Source: Chlorocebus sabaeus (Eukaryota > Chordata > Mammalia > Primates > Cercopithecidae). Taken from it: a stretch of DNA of 64,000 bases. The stretch lies in NCBI RefSeq assembly GCF_047675955.1, contig NC_132914.1, forward strand, positions 39,395,521 to 39,459,520. Reading direction: 5' to 3'. Under the pieces are notes generated by a model that worked only from the letters and a program-made list of their open reading frames with translations, did not search any database and was not told the origin of the DNA. This document shows positions 33,661 to 45,889 of the stretch, one piece after another. The position numbers were made by a program, and so were the translations under genes. How positions within the stretch are numbered: the stretch's first letter is position 1; every line of letters starts with the position of its first letter.

Positions 33661-35270
33661 TTCCACTCCTGGCCCCACCCAAATCTCATGTCCTTCTCAT
33701 ATTTCAAAACCAATCATGCTTTCCCAACAGTCCCACAAAGTCTTAACTCATTCCAGCATTAACTCAAAGTCCAAGTCCAAAGTCTCATCTGAGACAAGGC
33801 AAGTCCCTTCCCACTGGGAGCCTGTAAAAATAAAAAACAAGTTAATTAATCACTTCCAACATAAAATGGAGATACAGGCATTGGGTAAATGGTCCCATTC
33901 CAAATGGGAGAAATTGGTCAAAACAAAGAGGCCACAGGCCCCATGCAAGCCTAAAACCTGGCAGGGCACTCATTAAATCTTAAAGCTCCAAAATAATCTC
34001 CTTTGACTCCACGTCTCACAGCCAGGGCATGGTGACACAAGGAGTGGACTCTCAAGGCCTTGGGTAGCTCCATCGCTGTGGCTCTACAGGGTGTAACCAC
34101 CTTGGCTGCTTTTCTGGGCTGGTGTTGTGTGCCTGCAGTGTTAGCAGGTGCACAGTGCAAGCTGTCAATGGATCTGCCATTTTGGGGTACGGAGGATGAT
34201 GTCCCTCTTCTCACAGCTCCACTAGGTGGCATGGGGGCTCCACAACTCCACATTTCCCCTCTGTATTGCCCTAGTAGAGGTTCTCCATGAGGGCACCACC
34301 CCTGCAGCAGACTTATGCATGGATATCCAGGCATTTCCATACATTTTTTGAAATTTAGTCGGAGGCTCCCAAAGCTCAGCTCTTGTCTTCTGCACACCTG
34401 CCAGCCCAGCACCACATGGAAGCTGCCAAGACTTGGGGCTTGCACCCTCTGAAGCAGCAGCCTGAGCTGTACCTTAGCCCTTTTCAGCCATAGCTGGAGC
34501 TGGAATGGCTGGGATGCAGAGCATCAGTCTTGAGGCTGCACAGAGCAGCAGGGCCCTGGGCCTGGCCCACAAAGCCATTTTTCCCCCCAGACCTCTGAGT
34601 CTGTGATGGGAGGGGCTTCTGTGAAGGTCTCTGATATGCCCTGGAGACATTTTCCCTGTTGTCTTGGCTATTAACATTCAGCTCCTCATTACTTATGCAA
34701 ATTTATGCAGTTGGCTTTAATTCCTCCCCATAAAATGGGTTTTTCTTTTCTACCACATGGTCAGGCTGCAAATTTTCCAAACCTGTATGTTCTGCTTCCT
34801 TTTTAAACATAACTTTGTATTTCAAACCATCTCTTCGTGAATGCATGTAATTGAACACTTTCAGAATAAGCCAGGTCACATCTTGAATGCTTTGCTGCTT
34901 AGAAATTTCTTCTGCCAAATATCCTAAATCATCTCTCAAGTTCAATGTTCCATAGATCTCTAGGGCAGGCGCAAAATGCCACCAGCCTCTTTGCTAAGGC
35001 ATAGCAAGAGTGACCTTTGCTCCAGTTCCCAAGAAGTTCGTCATCTCCACCTGAGACCACCTCAGCCTAGACTTCATTTTCCATATCACTATCAGCATTT
35101 TGGTCACAACCGTTCAACAAGTCTCTAGGAAGTTTCAAACTTTCCCTCATCTTCCTGCCTTCTTCTGAGCCCTCCAAACTATTCCAATCTCTGCCCATCA
35201 CCCAGTTCCAAGTTGCTTCCACATTTTTTAGGTATCTTTCTAGAAGTGCCCACTCCTGCTACCAATTTTC

Positions 35271-35612
35271 CATATTAGTCCGTTTTCACACTGCTATAAA
35301 GAACTCCCTGAGACTGAGTAATTTATAAACAAAACAGGTTTAATTGACTCACAGTTCCACATGGCTGGGGAGGCCTCACAATCACGGTGGAAGGGGAAAG
35401 GGAAGCGAGGCATGTCTTACATGGTAGTGGGGGGTGGAAACTGCCAACACTTTTAAACCACCAGATTTCATGAGAACTCATTCACTATCACAAGAACAGC
35501 ATGAGGGAAGCTGCTCTCATGATCCAATCACCTCCCACCAAGTCCCTCCCTCAACACATGGGGATTACAATTTGAGACGACATTTGGGTGGAGACAGAAC
35601 CAAACCGTATCA
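35271..35612 (-). repeat. MST element 5' LTR
   Basis: 342 bases; on the minus strand it opens TGATACGGTTTGG. It differs from its partner by substitutions and indels, as expected of an old element. Confidence 0.9.
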
Positions 35613-35725
35613 ACTACTATTATCCTTACTTCATGGGTGGAAAAAATGAACTAAGAAAGGTAGAATAAGTTGCCAGGTACAAGTGTATCTAAATCCAGGG
35701 TTTACTTTCTTAACCACTATAGTAC
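35613..35725 (-). mobile_element. MIR, right piece
   Basis: ACTACTATTATCCTTACTTC, AATGAACTAAGAAAGG, AAGTTGCCAGGTAC and AATCCAGGGTTTACTT continue the MIR that stops at 32780. Confidence 0.72.
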
Positions 35726-36749
35726 CAGGTTCAAAGAGGAGGTGAAATGACAGCTGGAATGGCTTATTCTGAATAAGCTCAGAGAACGGGTTGCAAAACC
35801 AACATGAGCAAGGAGGCAGGAAAGAATGGGTATTTGTAGGAGAGCAAGGAAATTGGTCCAATTAAAATACAAAGTTTATTCGGGTGATAGGGGAACCAAG
35901 GCTGGATAGCTAGAGTAGCACTAAACTCCTAGAAAGTCTAATGGAGATGCATCAATCTTACACAGTATTCAATAGGGAACCAGTGTCAGTTTTTAAGCAG
36001 ACGTTTTTAAAGTATTAAGATGAATCAGGTATCACAGCCTCATGCTAATCAATATATCTGAAACTTCTTAGAAAAATAAATCTTGATGTTAACCAAAGTA
36101 GATATCCATCTCTACTTGGCAATGCCTTTTAAAACATGGCTGTAAATGATTTAAACAAATAAACATTGACTACTAAGTAAAATGTTTCTCACAGGAGCAT
36201 CTTTGGTGAGATCTAAATGGAAGAAAGACTTTGCAACAGAAAAAGCAAAGTTTTTGTTGTCCTACTCAAGTCATAAGTCCTAGAACCCATACTCTTCTTG
36301 GTCACTCCTGTCAATGGTGAGCTGTGAGGACAGTGTGAAAATCTGTTACTCTCTAAGCATTGGATCACATGACCCTCCAATCCAAAGGACCGCTAGCCTG
36401 ACTCAGACCAGTCTGACCCACTAGTGGTCTTATGGAATGGAATGAAGGGGGGAAAATGCTGTATAAAATAATCAGTGGAAATTATAAAATCAAGTGTTTC
36501 CTCTATCCAACATTTATGTTACTTGCTTTCACTCCTTCCAGATAAACAAAATCACCTTGATGTTCAGTATAATTACATGAGATAACTGGCTGGCTCTCCA
36601 CTAACATCTCAGAGTGTGGGTTTAGAGTCGGGCTGCCTGTGTTGGAGTCCCTCCTCAGCTTGCAAATTGTGCAACCACAAACAAGTTACTTTTCTTACTT
36701 AAACCCCAGTTTCCTCATATATAAAATGGTGAGTAAATATATCCTTCGT
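35726..36749. other. Unique non-coding sequence
   Basis: Nothing recognised over about 1 kb. Confidence 0.55.
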
Positions 36750-37075
36750 AGCAACATGGATGCAGCTGGAGGCCATTATCCGAAGTGGATTACACAGGAA
36801 CAGAAAACCAAATACTGCATGTTCTCACTTTCAAGTAGGAGCAAAACATTGGGTACACGTGGACATAAATATAGGAGCAATAGGCATTGAAGACTACTAG
36901 AGGGGTCAGGGAGGGAAGAAGGGCTGAAAAACTCATAGCTGCTATGCTCACTACCTGGATAACAGGATCATTTGCACCCCAAACCTCAGCATCACACAAT
37001 ATACCCATATAACAAACCTGCACATGTACCCCTTGAAACTCAAATAAAAGTTGAGAGTATTTTTTAAAAATAAAA
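36750..37075 (+). mobile_element. L1P/L1MA-grade 3' end, 5' truncated
   Basis: Opens at GCAACATGGATGCAGCTGGA in the ORF2 end, then the AACCAAATACTGCATGTTCT block, a G-rich tract near 36900-36930 and CAAACCTGCACATGTACCCC before an A-rich end. Older than the L1PA copies in this window. Confidence 0.88.
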
Positions 37076-38012
37076 TAAACATAGCAAGTAAAAGTGAGAA
37101 AATGCATAACAAGGTTTGTAGAAGGATAAAATGGGACAATGCATAATGGGTTTTATATAGGGAACGAACTAGACGCATTAAAACATTCATGATTACATCA
37201 TTAGTGCACAGTGTAATAATTTGCTACTAAAAGTATGATAAATTTCATTGAATAAAAAATTCAGTAGAATGAACACAATTATGAATCCTTTTCTATCCTG
37301 TGTTTTTCCTACAAGTATACACGTAGCTCCAGGGAACATGGTCATAGTATCAGTGAACAAGGTGCTTCTCCCTAGAGTATCCATTTTATCCCAAGTGTCA
37401 GGAGAGGGAAAATAAATTAACTTACAAGTACCTTTTTAGTTACCCTTATATTAAATTCATATGAAATGTTTTATGTGGTTGGATATATATTATTTTCCAA
37501 ATAATACTGAGTAAAAATATCTACAAGTGTACTTTTAAGTCTACAATTTAGAGCTCATATGTATGACTTTAAAAGTTATAATATATGATTTTTATATTAA
37601 GTGTCTGGAGGAACGATTTCATTCAAAACAAAGCTTGAAATATTATGTGCATGTTTTTCTCCATATTTTAAGTATATAATATTTTTAAGTTATACTCATC
37701 TTTTTTTTAATCTGGTGATAAAAATATAGTGCAACTTCCCTGTCAAATTTTTCCACAGATCATAAGCAATTTTTTATTATTTTGTCAAAGAAATAACATA
37801 AAAAGTAGGGATCCATGTGAATTTTTAAGATAAAACACAAGATATCAATACCTGCAGGGAATTCCATCTTGTCAGGCATTCAGACAACTTAACTACAAAT
37901 TGAAAAGCAAAAAAACTGATTGCATATTAGTTGTATTTCAGTATGTTTAATAGTTAATAAAATGCCACCAAAAAGTCATATGAGGCAAGGCCCTAATGTC
38001 CGAACCTCACTC
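37076..38012. other. AT-rich unique sequence
   Basis: About 0.9 kb, very AT-rich at 37440-37800; no repeat or exon recognised. Confidence 0.55.
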
Positions 38013-38317
38013 TTTTTTTTTTTTTTTTTTTTTTTGAGACAGAGTCTTGCTGTGTCACCCAAGCTGGAGTGCTGTGGTGTGATCCTGGCTCACTACAACC
38101 TCCACCTCCCAGGTTCAGGGGATTCTCATGCCTCAGCCTTCCAAGTAGCTGGGAATACAGGCATGTGCCACCAAGCCTTGCTAACTTTTGTATCTTTAAT
38201 ACAGGCAGGATTTCGCCATGTTGGCCAGGCTGGTCTCGAACTCCTGACCTCTAGCAATCCACCCATCACAGCCTCTCAAAGTGCTGGAATTACAGGTGTG
38301 AGCCACCACACCTGGCC
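38013..38317 (-). mobile_element. AluS, antisense
   Basis: T-run 38013-38034, then reverse Alu ending CACCACACCTGGCC. Diverged full-length copy. Confidence 0.9.
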
Positions 38318-38499
38318 TCCTAACTCTGCTCTTAACCACCCAATGGAACAATTCAACTTTGAAAACTGTAAGTCAGATAATGTATGCCAAGTGATACATA
38401 GGAAACCCTCTAAAATTTTAGCTGCATTTCCCAGATTCAATCTTCCCTATTCCACGATTCAGTGATTACCTCTTCCTGCAAATGTCAATTTGCAATTCT

Positions 38500-39230
38500 A
38501 CTCTGAGATTTCCACCCAAGAGGAACAAAGCATATGTTCACAGAAACACTTGAACAAGAATACTTGCAGCAGTTTGATTTATAATAGCCCAAAACTGAAA
38601 GCCCAGATATCCGTCAACAGGAAACGAATAAACAAATTATGATACATTCACACAGTGGAACACTACTCAGCAATAAATAGGAACCAATTACTCATACAAA
38701 CAACAATATGGGTGAGTCTCAAAATACTATGCTGCAAAAATACATTTGAATGGAAGGAATAAGTTCTAATATTCATTGGTACAGTAGGGGAATTAAAGTT
38801 AACTATAATTTATCATATATTTCCAAATAGCTAGAAGAGAAGAATTGTAATATTCCCAACACAAAGGAAAGATAAATGTTTGAGGTGATGGATATCCCAG
38901 TTACCAGATTTGATCATTATGCATTATATACATGTATCATAATATCGCATGTACCCCCAAACTATGATATAGCAACAAAAAATACAAAAAAAGAACATTC
39001 TACTGAGTGAAAGGAGAATAGTATATACTGTATGATTCCATTTAAATAAAATCCTGGCACAAACAAAAGGTAAGGATTGCCTGGGAAAAGGCATAAAGGA
39101 ACATTCTGAAGTGGTGGCAACGTTCTGTACATTAATAAGGATTTGCATCACATAGAGGATTTGCATCATATAGAGGTTTGCATTTATCAAAATTTAATAA
39201 ATATACTCTTAATATTTGTGCATATCTTTG
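38500..39230 (+). mobile_element. Old L1M, split by a younger L1
   Basis: Late ORF2-like sequence (CAGCAGTTTGATTTATAATA, GGAACACTACTCAGCAATAA) up to about 38743 and a resumption from about 38997 (GTATATACTGTATGATTCCA, GGATTGCCTGGGA). AAAAATAC occurs at both junctions. An 18-base near-perfect doublet, ATTTGCATCACATAGAGG/ATTTGCATCATATAGAGG, lies at about 39140-39177. Confidence 0.7.
38744..38996 (+). mobile_element. L1MA-like 3' end nested in L1M
   Basis: ATAAGTTCTAATATTCATTG, AATAGCTAGAAGAGAAGAAT, GTTTGAGGTGATGGATATCC and TACATGTATCATAATATCGC give the usual L1MA 3' UTR order, with an A-rich end. Confidence 0.78.
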
Positions 39231-39267
39231 TATAGAAACCTTAGGTCAAAAAATTATGATAAACATA

Positions 39268-39377
39268 TATTGCAGATTAACCACCATGGTACACGTTTTC
39301 CTATGTAACAAACCTGCACATTCTACACATGTATCCCGGAACTTAAAATAAAATTAATATATATATATATATATATA
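39268..39377 (+). mobile_element. Short L1P 3' terminus with TA tract
   Basis: Only the last 80 or so bases: CACCATGGTACACGTTTTCC, TGTAACAAACCTGCACATTC and GTATCCCGGAACTTAAAATA, followed by a TA repeat (39356-39377). Confidence 0.8.
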
Positions 39378-39692
39378 GCAGACTGTTTAGGAGGAAGTGT
39401 TCTGATGTCTGCAGTTTATTTTAGAATGCATCAAAAGTTAAGATGGATTAAAGGATGAGATGAGAAAAGAAACTGAATAGATATGTGTTAAAGACAAGTA
39501 GAGTAAAACGTTAGAAGCAGAATCTAGCCAGTGGGGATATGAGGGTTCATTGTAAAATAACTTTTTATAAAGTGATTTTATACTGGAAAATTTGGCATGA
39601 TACAAAACCGAATTGTAAAAACTAACTGGTGAAAAAAGCTTCAGAGTAATTGTTGAAGACAATCCATGAAAGGCATAATTCTTTTTAATCAC

Positions 39693-39694
39693 AG

Positions 39695-39734
<40 letters not shown>

Positions 39735-39738
39735 ATAC
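39693..39738 (+). repeat. CA microsatellite with TA tail
   Basis: CA units with one AA interruption, then ATATATATA. Confidence 0.97.
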
Positions 39739-40830
39739 AGTCTTTTTAGTTACAATTGGAGCTTCACAGCATATTTATAGTACTGTATACTGTGTAATTA
39801 TTTTCCTCCAAAGACACAATAAAAACAATTTTTAAAAGTTACAGTGATCATGAAATAAAAATATTTAGAAAAATAATTTGAAAATACTTAGAAAAAGTTA
39901 CAATATTACCACAAGATCTCAATCCCAGACAAGAGTGATAGCTTCTTTTGGCACCAAAAATATTCTATGGAAAGAAGAGGATCTGTAAGGAAAAAGGGGG
40001 GATGCAAAGGTTTCTCCAAATTACATTAACATCTGTTGTTTCTCAGCTCAGCCCTACTGACGTTGAAGTGTACTTTTAACACTTTTTGTCTAAAGTTTAC
40101 TCTGTTGCCTTAGTTCTTGAACTGCATCAGATTCACTGGAAGTATTTGTTGAAAATTCAGATTCTTGTGCCCAACTCATACCAGCTGAATCAAAATCAGA
40201 GAAAGGTAGTGTAACTTATTCTTTTTCTTTTTAAAATTCTCATATGTGATTGAGCCAGAATTGAAACCATGGCTTTCAGAATTGAAAACCATTGAAACCA
40301 TATCACTATTAGATATTAAATATGCTCTGAAAGCAATGGGCACATAATGAAGACTCACCGGCAATCTACCCACTAACTTGTGCCAACTTCTGAACAGCCC
40401 CAGTGTGTGATCCCCAGCCACTCCTCCCCATCTTCGCTCACATATTTCTGAGTGGTCTCCTTGTGCTAGGCATAAGCTCCTTAAGTGCAGGCTCATTTTC
40501 CAGCTGATTTATAGAGTAAGGCTGATGGTTACATTAGAGGGTAATATAGGATCACTTACGATGTTATTTCGATGGCTCCCAGCCAGGGCTGGTGTAACGG
40601 GGTATGCAGAGTATGCTGTGCATAGGGATCCCCAAAGAGGAAGGGACCCAGACTCTGATCATTGCTTTTATTCATTTAGTAATAAATGAGTTTGTGCATC
40701 TATAGTACAGAGGCCAAGACTCCTCTTTATTTGTGCTCCTTGGAGAATATCCGTCCAAGGTTTCCAGATAAGACATGCACATTGCAGACTCATTTATGAT
40801 TTAATAGGCACATACCCTCTAATCTTCCAT
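39739..40830. other. Unique non-coding sequence
   Basis: No confident repeat; a weak ancient-repeat resemblance near 40570-40640. Confidence 0.5.
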
Positions 40831-43800
40831 AAAGATAAAAATCAATTCATCAGGAAGAGCTAACTATCCTAAATATACATGCACCCAATACAGGAGTACC
40901 CAGATTCATAAAGCAAGTCCTTAGAGACTTACAGAGACTTAGACTCCCATACAATAATAATGGGAGACTTTAACACCCCGCTGTCAACATTAGACAGATC
41001 AACGAGACAGAAAGTTAACAAGGATATCCAGGAATTGAACTCATCTCTGCACCAAGCAGACCTAATAGACATCTACAGAACTCTCCACCCCAAATCAACA
41101 GAATATACATTCTTCTCAGCACCACATCGCACTTATTCCAAAATTGACTACATAATTGGAAGTAAAGCACTCCTCAGCAAATGGAAAAGAACAGAAATTA
41201 TAACAAACTGTCTCTCAGACCACAGTGTAATCCCACTAGAACTCAGGACTAAGAAACTCAATCAAAACCGCTCAACTACATGGAAACTGAACAACCTGCT
41301 CCTGAATGACTACTGGGTACATAACGAAATGAAGGCAGAAATAAAGTTGTTCTTTGAAATCAATGAGAAAAAAAGATACAACATACCAGAATCTATGGGA
41401 CACATTTAAAGCAGTGAGTAGAGGGAAATTTATACTACTAAATGCCCACAAGAGAAAGCTGGAAAGATCTAAAATTGACACCCTCACATCACAATTAAAA
41501 GAACTAGAGAAGCAAGAGCAAACACATTCAAAAGCTAACAGAAGGCAAGAAATAACTAAGATCAGAGCAGAACTGAAGGAGATAGAGACACAAAAAAACC
41601 CTCCAAAAAATCAATGAATCCAGGAGCTGGTTTTTCGTAAAGATCAACAAAATTGATAGACCACTAGCAAGACTAATAAAGAAGAAAAGAGAGAGGAATC
41701 AAATAGATGCAATAAAAAATGATAAAGGGGGTATCACCACCAATACCACAGAAATACAAACTACCATCAGAGAATACTATAAACACCTCTACACAAATAA
41801 ACTAGAAAACCTAGAAGAAATGGATAATTTCCTGGACACTTACACTCTCCCAAGACCAAACCAGGAAGAAGTTGAATCCCTGAATACACCAATAGCAGGC
41901 TCTGAAATTGAAGCAATAATTAATAGCCTACCAACCAAAAAGTCCAGGACCAGACGGATTCACAGCCGAATTCTACCAGAGGTACAAGGAGGAGTTGGTG
42001 CCATTCCTTCTGAAACTATTCCAATCAATAGAAAAAGAGGGAATTCTCTCTAACTCATTTTACGAGGCCAACATCATCCTGATACCAAAGACTGACAGAG
42101 ATAAAACAAAAAAAGAGAATTTTAGACCAATATCCCTGATGAACATCGATGCAAAAAATCCTCAATAAAATACTAGCAAACCGAATCCAGCAGCACATCA
42201 AAAAGCTTATCCACCATGATTAAGTGGGCTTCATCCCTGGGATGCGAGGCTGGTTCAACATTTGCAAATCAATAAACATAATCCAGCACATAAACAGAAC
42301 CAAAGACAAGAACCACATGATTATCTCAATAGATGCAGAAAAAGCCTTCGACAAAATTCAACAGCCCTTCATGCTAAAAACGCTCAATAAATTCGGTATT
42401 GATGGAACATATCTCAAAATAACAAGAGCTATTTATGACAAACCCACAGCCAATATCATACTGAATGGGCAAAAACTGGAAGCATTCCCTTTGAAAACTG
42501 GCACAAGACAGGGATGCCCTCTCTCACCACTCCTATCCAACATAGTGGTGGACGTTCTGGCTAGGGCAATCAGGCAAGAGAAAGAAATCAAGGGGATTCA
42601 GTTAGGAAAAGAAGAAGTCAAATTGTCCCTGTTTGCAGATGACATGATTGTATATTTAGAAAACCCCATTGTCTCAGCCCCAAATCTCCTTAAGCTGATA
42701 AGCAACTTCAGCAAAGTCTCAGGATACAAAATTAATGTGCAAAAATCACAGGCCTTCTTATACACCAGTAACAGACAAACAGAGAGCCAAATCATGAATG
42801 AACTTCCATTCACAATTGCTTCAAAGAGAATAAAATACCTAGGAATCCAACATACAAGGGATGCAAAGGACCTCTTCAAGGAGAACTACAAACCACTGCT
42901 CAGTGAAATAAAAGAGGACACAAACAAATGGAAGAACATTGCATGCTCATGGATAGGAAGAATCAATATCATGAAAATGGCCATACTGCTCAAGGTAATT
43001 TGTAGATTCAATGCCATCCCCATTAAGCTACCAATGAGTTTCTTCACAGAATTGGAAAAAACTGCTTTAAAGTTCATATGGAACCAAAAAAGAGCCCGCA
43101 TTGCCAAGACAATGCTAAGTCAAAAGAAAAAAGCTGGAGGCATCATGCTACCTGACTTCAAACTCTACTACAAGGCTACAGTAACCAAAACAGCATGGTA
43201 CTGGTACTAAAACAGAGATATAGACCAATGGAACAGAACAGAGTCCTCAGAAATAATACCACACATCTACAACCATCTGATCTTTGACAAACCTGACAAA
43301 AACATGAAACGGGGAAAGGATTCCCTATTTAATAAATGGTGCTGGGAAAATTGGCTAGCCATAAGTAGAAAGTTGAAACTGGATCCTTTTCTTACTCCTT
43401 ATACGAAAATTAATTCAAGATGGATTAGAGACTTAAATGTTAGACCTAAAACCATAAAAACCCTAGAAGAAAACCTAGGTAATACCATTCAGGACATAGG
43501 CATGGGCAAGGACTTCATGTCTAAAACACCAAAAGCAATGGCAGCAAAAGCCAAAATTGACAAATGGGATCTAATTAAACTAAAGAGCTTCTGCATAGCA
43601 AAAGAAACTACCATCAGAGTGAACAGGCAATCTATAGAATGGGAGAAAATTTTTGTGATCTACCCATCTGACAAAGGGCTAATATCCAGAACCTATAAAG
43701 AACTCAATCAAATTTACAAGAAAAAAACAAACAACCCCATCAAAAAGTGGGCAAAGGATATGAACAGACACTTCTCAAAAGAAGACATTCATACAGCCAA

Positions 43801-44584
43801 CAGATACATGAAAAAATGCTCATCATCACTGGCCATCAGAGAAATGCAAATCAAAACCACAATGAGATACCATCTCACACCAGTTAGAATGGCAATCATT
43901 AAAAAATCAGGAAACAACAGGTGCTAGAGAGGATGTGGAGAAATAGGAACCCTTTTACACCGTTGGTGGTACTGTAAACTAGTTCAACCATTGTGGAAAA
44001 CAGTGTGGCAATTCCTCAAGGATTTAGAACTAGAAATACCATTTGACCCAGCCATCCCATTACTGGGGATATACCCAAAGGATTATAAGTCGTGCTGCTA
44101 TAAAGACACATGCACACGTATGTTTATTGCGGCACTATTCACAATAGCAAAGACTTGGAATCAACCCAAATGTCCATCAGTGACAGACTGGATTAAGAAA
44201 ATGTGGCACATATACACCATGGAATACTATGCAGCCATAAGAAAGGATGAGTTTGTGTCCTTTGTTGGGACATGGATGCAGCTGGAAACCATCATTCTCA
44301 GCAAGCTATCGCAAGAATAGAAAACCAAATACCGCATGTTCTCACTCCTAGGTGGGAATTGAACAAAGAGATCACTTGGACACAGGAAGGGGGGCATTAC
44401 ACACCAGGTGCTATTGTTGGGAGGGGGTAAGGGGGAGGGATAGCATTAGGAGATATACCTAATGTAAATGATGAGTTAATGGGTACAGCACACCAACATG
44501 GCACATGTATACATATGTAACAAATCTACACGTTGTGCACATGTACCCTAGAATTTGAAGTATAATAATAAAAAAAAAGATAAA
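40831..44584 (+). mobile_element. L1PA, 5' truncated, with 9-bp TSD
   Basis: AAAGATAAA lies at 40831-40839 and 44576-44584. The element begins inside the ORF2 endonuclease domain and runs through RT, the C-terminal part, 3' UTR with the G-rich tract (near 44418-44440) and an A tail. About 3.7 kb, the largest mobile element here. ORF1 and the 5' UTR are absent. Its late half repeats the copy at 17657-18849 in the same orientation. Confidence 0.96.
40960..44320 (+). pseudogene. L1PA ORF2 pseudogene
   Basis: Remnant of the LINE-1 ORF2 protein (endonuclease plus reverse transcriptase for target-primed retrotransposition). 40960-41409 holds the endonuclease C-terminal part with GDFNTPLS and the catalytic SDH motif; 41354-41617 and 41820-42053 are linker pieces in other frames; 42224-43210 holds the RT core with FADD; 43304-43927 and 43991-44320 hold the Cys-rich C-terminal region. 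At least three frame changes and several stops break it, including likely CAA to TAA at 42221 and 43208, TGG to TAG at 43925 and CAG to TAG at 44318. Cannot make functional protein. Confidence 0.93.
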
Positions 44585-45889
44585 TATTGACCAAGATGTA
44601 CATTGAAGGGTAATCTTAAAGAGGAAAAGCAAAGAAAGATATCACCTGGAAGGCATTTAGGAATAGAGATGGGGATAGAGTCAACCCAAGATTCACGCAT
44701 GTAACAATGTCTTTGGTCTATCACTGGAGAGCAATGATCCTTTCTTCTCACTCAACTAGACAATCCACAAGCCTAGTTACAGAAGCTGCTGCTGGGAGTG
44801 GGTCTCCTCACTCTGGGACCCTGGAACTACTGTCCCCGTTTGCCAAATTGTGCTCTAAAGAAAACTTATTCCTACAGACTAGTAGCCACAGTAAAATAAG
44901 TGTTGGAAATGCTGCAGACAACATCCTATTTTGGTTAATCACAGTGCTGCTCATCAAATTAATAACTGAAACGTTCTTTTCTAACAAAAAGTATTTAACT
45001 TTTCTTAATACATTTCTGAAATGTATTTGCCTAATAATGCCTTTTCCACATAACACATAAATGAAATGCCCTGTAGAAGAATATTTTAGAATTGCTGCCT
45101 TGGGGAGGGCTCTGCCTTCTTGTATCTCTTTCTTATCTGCCCAAGACAAGCACCTTACAACACCTTCTGACTGTCCAAAGTCCCAACCAAGATGTTAATC
45201 CCACACCCAGGACCCAGCTACCTAATTTTCAGGGTAACCCAATGTAAAGTGAAAGTGTAGGGCCCTTTGTTCAAATGTTATTAAGAATTTCAAGATGGCA
45301 AACAGCACGCATAAAACCAAGCATAGGATCCCTCTTAATGTGGGCCAAGTGTGACTGTGCAGGCTACACACTGACGAAGCCACCCAGCCCATACCTGCCT
45401 TCCTCCTCTCACCTTCCTACTCACCTATTAAAAAGGAAAACAACCTAAGTTAATCATATGAGCTAAATAAATGAATTATACTAATAGAGGAAAGACCTGT
45501 AAGGTTTTACTGGACAAGGTACTAAAAAATAAACAGGAAAAAAAAAGACCGCTTAAATCCTGGGCTAATTTTTAGAAGTAAAGAGATTATGTCTAAGAAG
45601 ATGGTAGATGGTAAAGCATTTTAAAATTAGTTTATAGAATACAAAAAAAAAGTTTAGTCTAAAATGTGTCTAGTTCAAAGGAGAAGGAGAAAGGCTTGGA
45701 GGTCAAGAAAATACAGCATGGTATCTGCTAGTCTCACGGACCCAGGACTTGAGCTAGTTCCTAATACCTGAATAGGATTTGATGAGGACTAGGGGTTAGG
45801 GAGGGCACCATAGGCAAGGGACCAACATATATCAAACAGCAGAAAGCTTCTTGGTGGAATTCTCTTGCCACATAAAAGGAAGATGAGGC
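44585..45889. other. Mostly unique non-coding sequence
   Basis: No young repeat. 45215-45390 (GGGCCCTTTGTTCAAATGTT, ATTAAGAATTTCAAGATGGC) looks like an ancient repeat I cannot name. No exon recognised. Confidence 0.45.

Larger units (their letters stand above)
33306..35612 (-). mobile_element. Complete MST/THE1-type MaLR element
   Basis: Two antisense LTRs (33306-33660 and 35271-35612) enclose about 1.6 kb of internal sequence, the size usual for THE1/MST. Both LTRs share CTGGGTAGTTTATAAAC-type and CACAGTTCCACATGGCT words. The internal part has only degraded frames on the minus strand (33951-34445, 34474-34677, 34703-34945), fitting a non-coding gag-like remnant. The flanking pentamers CTTAA and ACTAC differ, so a simple 5-bp TSD is not visible. 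Non-autonomous endogenous retrovirus-like element, long inactive. Confidence 0.92.

Noticed and set aside
33951..34445. 164-codon minus-strand frame
   Set aside because: Part of the degraded internal sequence of the MST/THE1-type element; no start context or intact protein.
42224..43210. 328-codon open frame, the longest in the window
   Set aside because: It is the reverse-transcriptase part of a broken L1PA ORF2, preceded and followed by stops in the same frame. Not a host gene.
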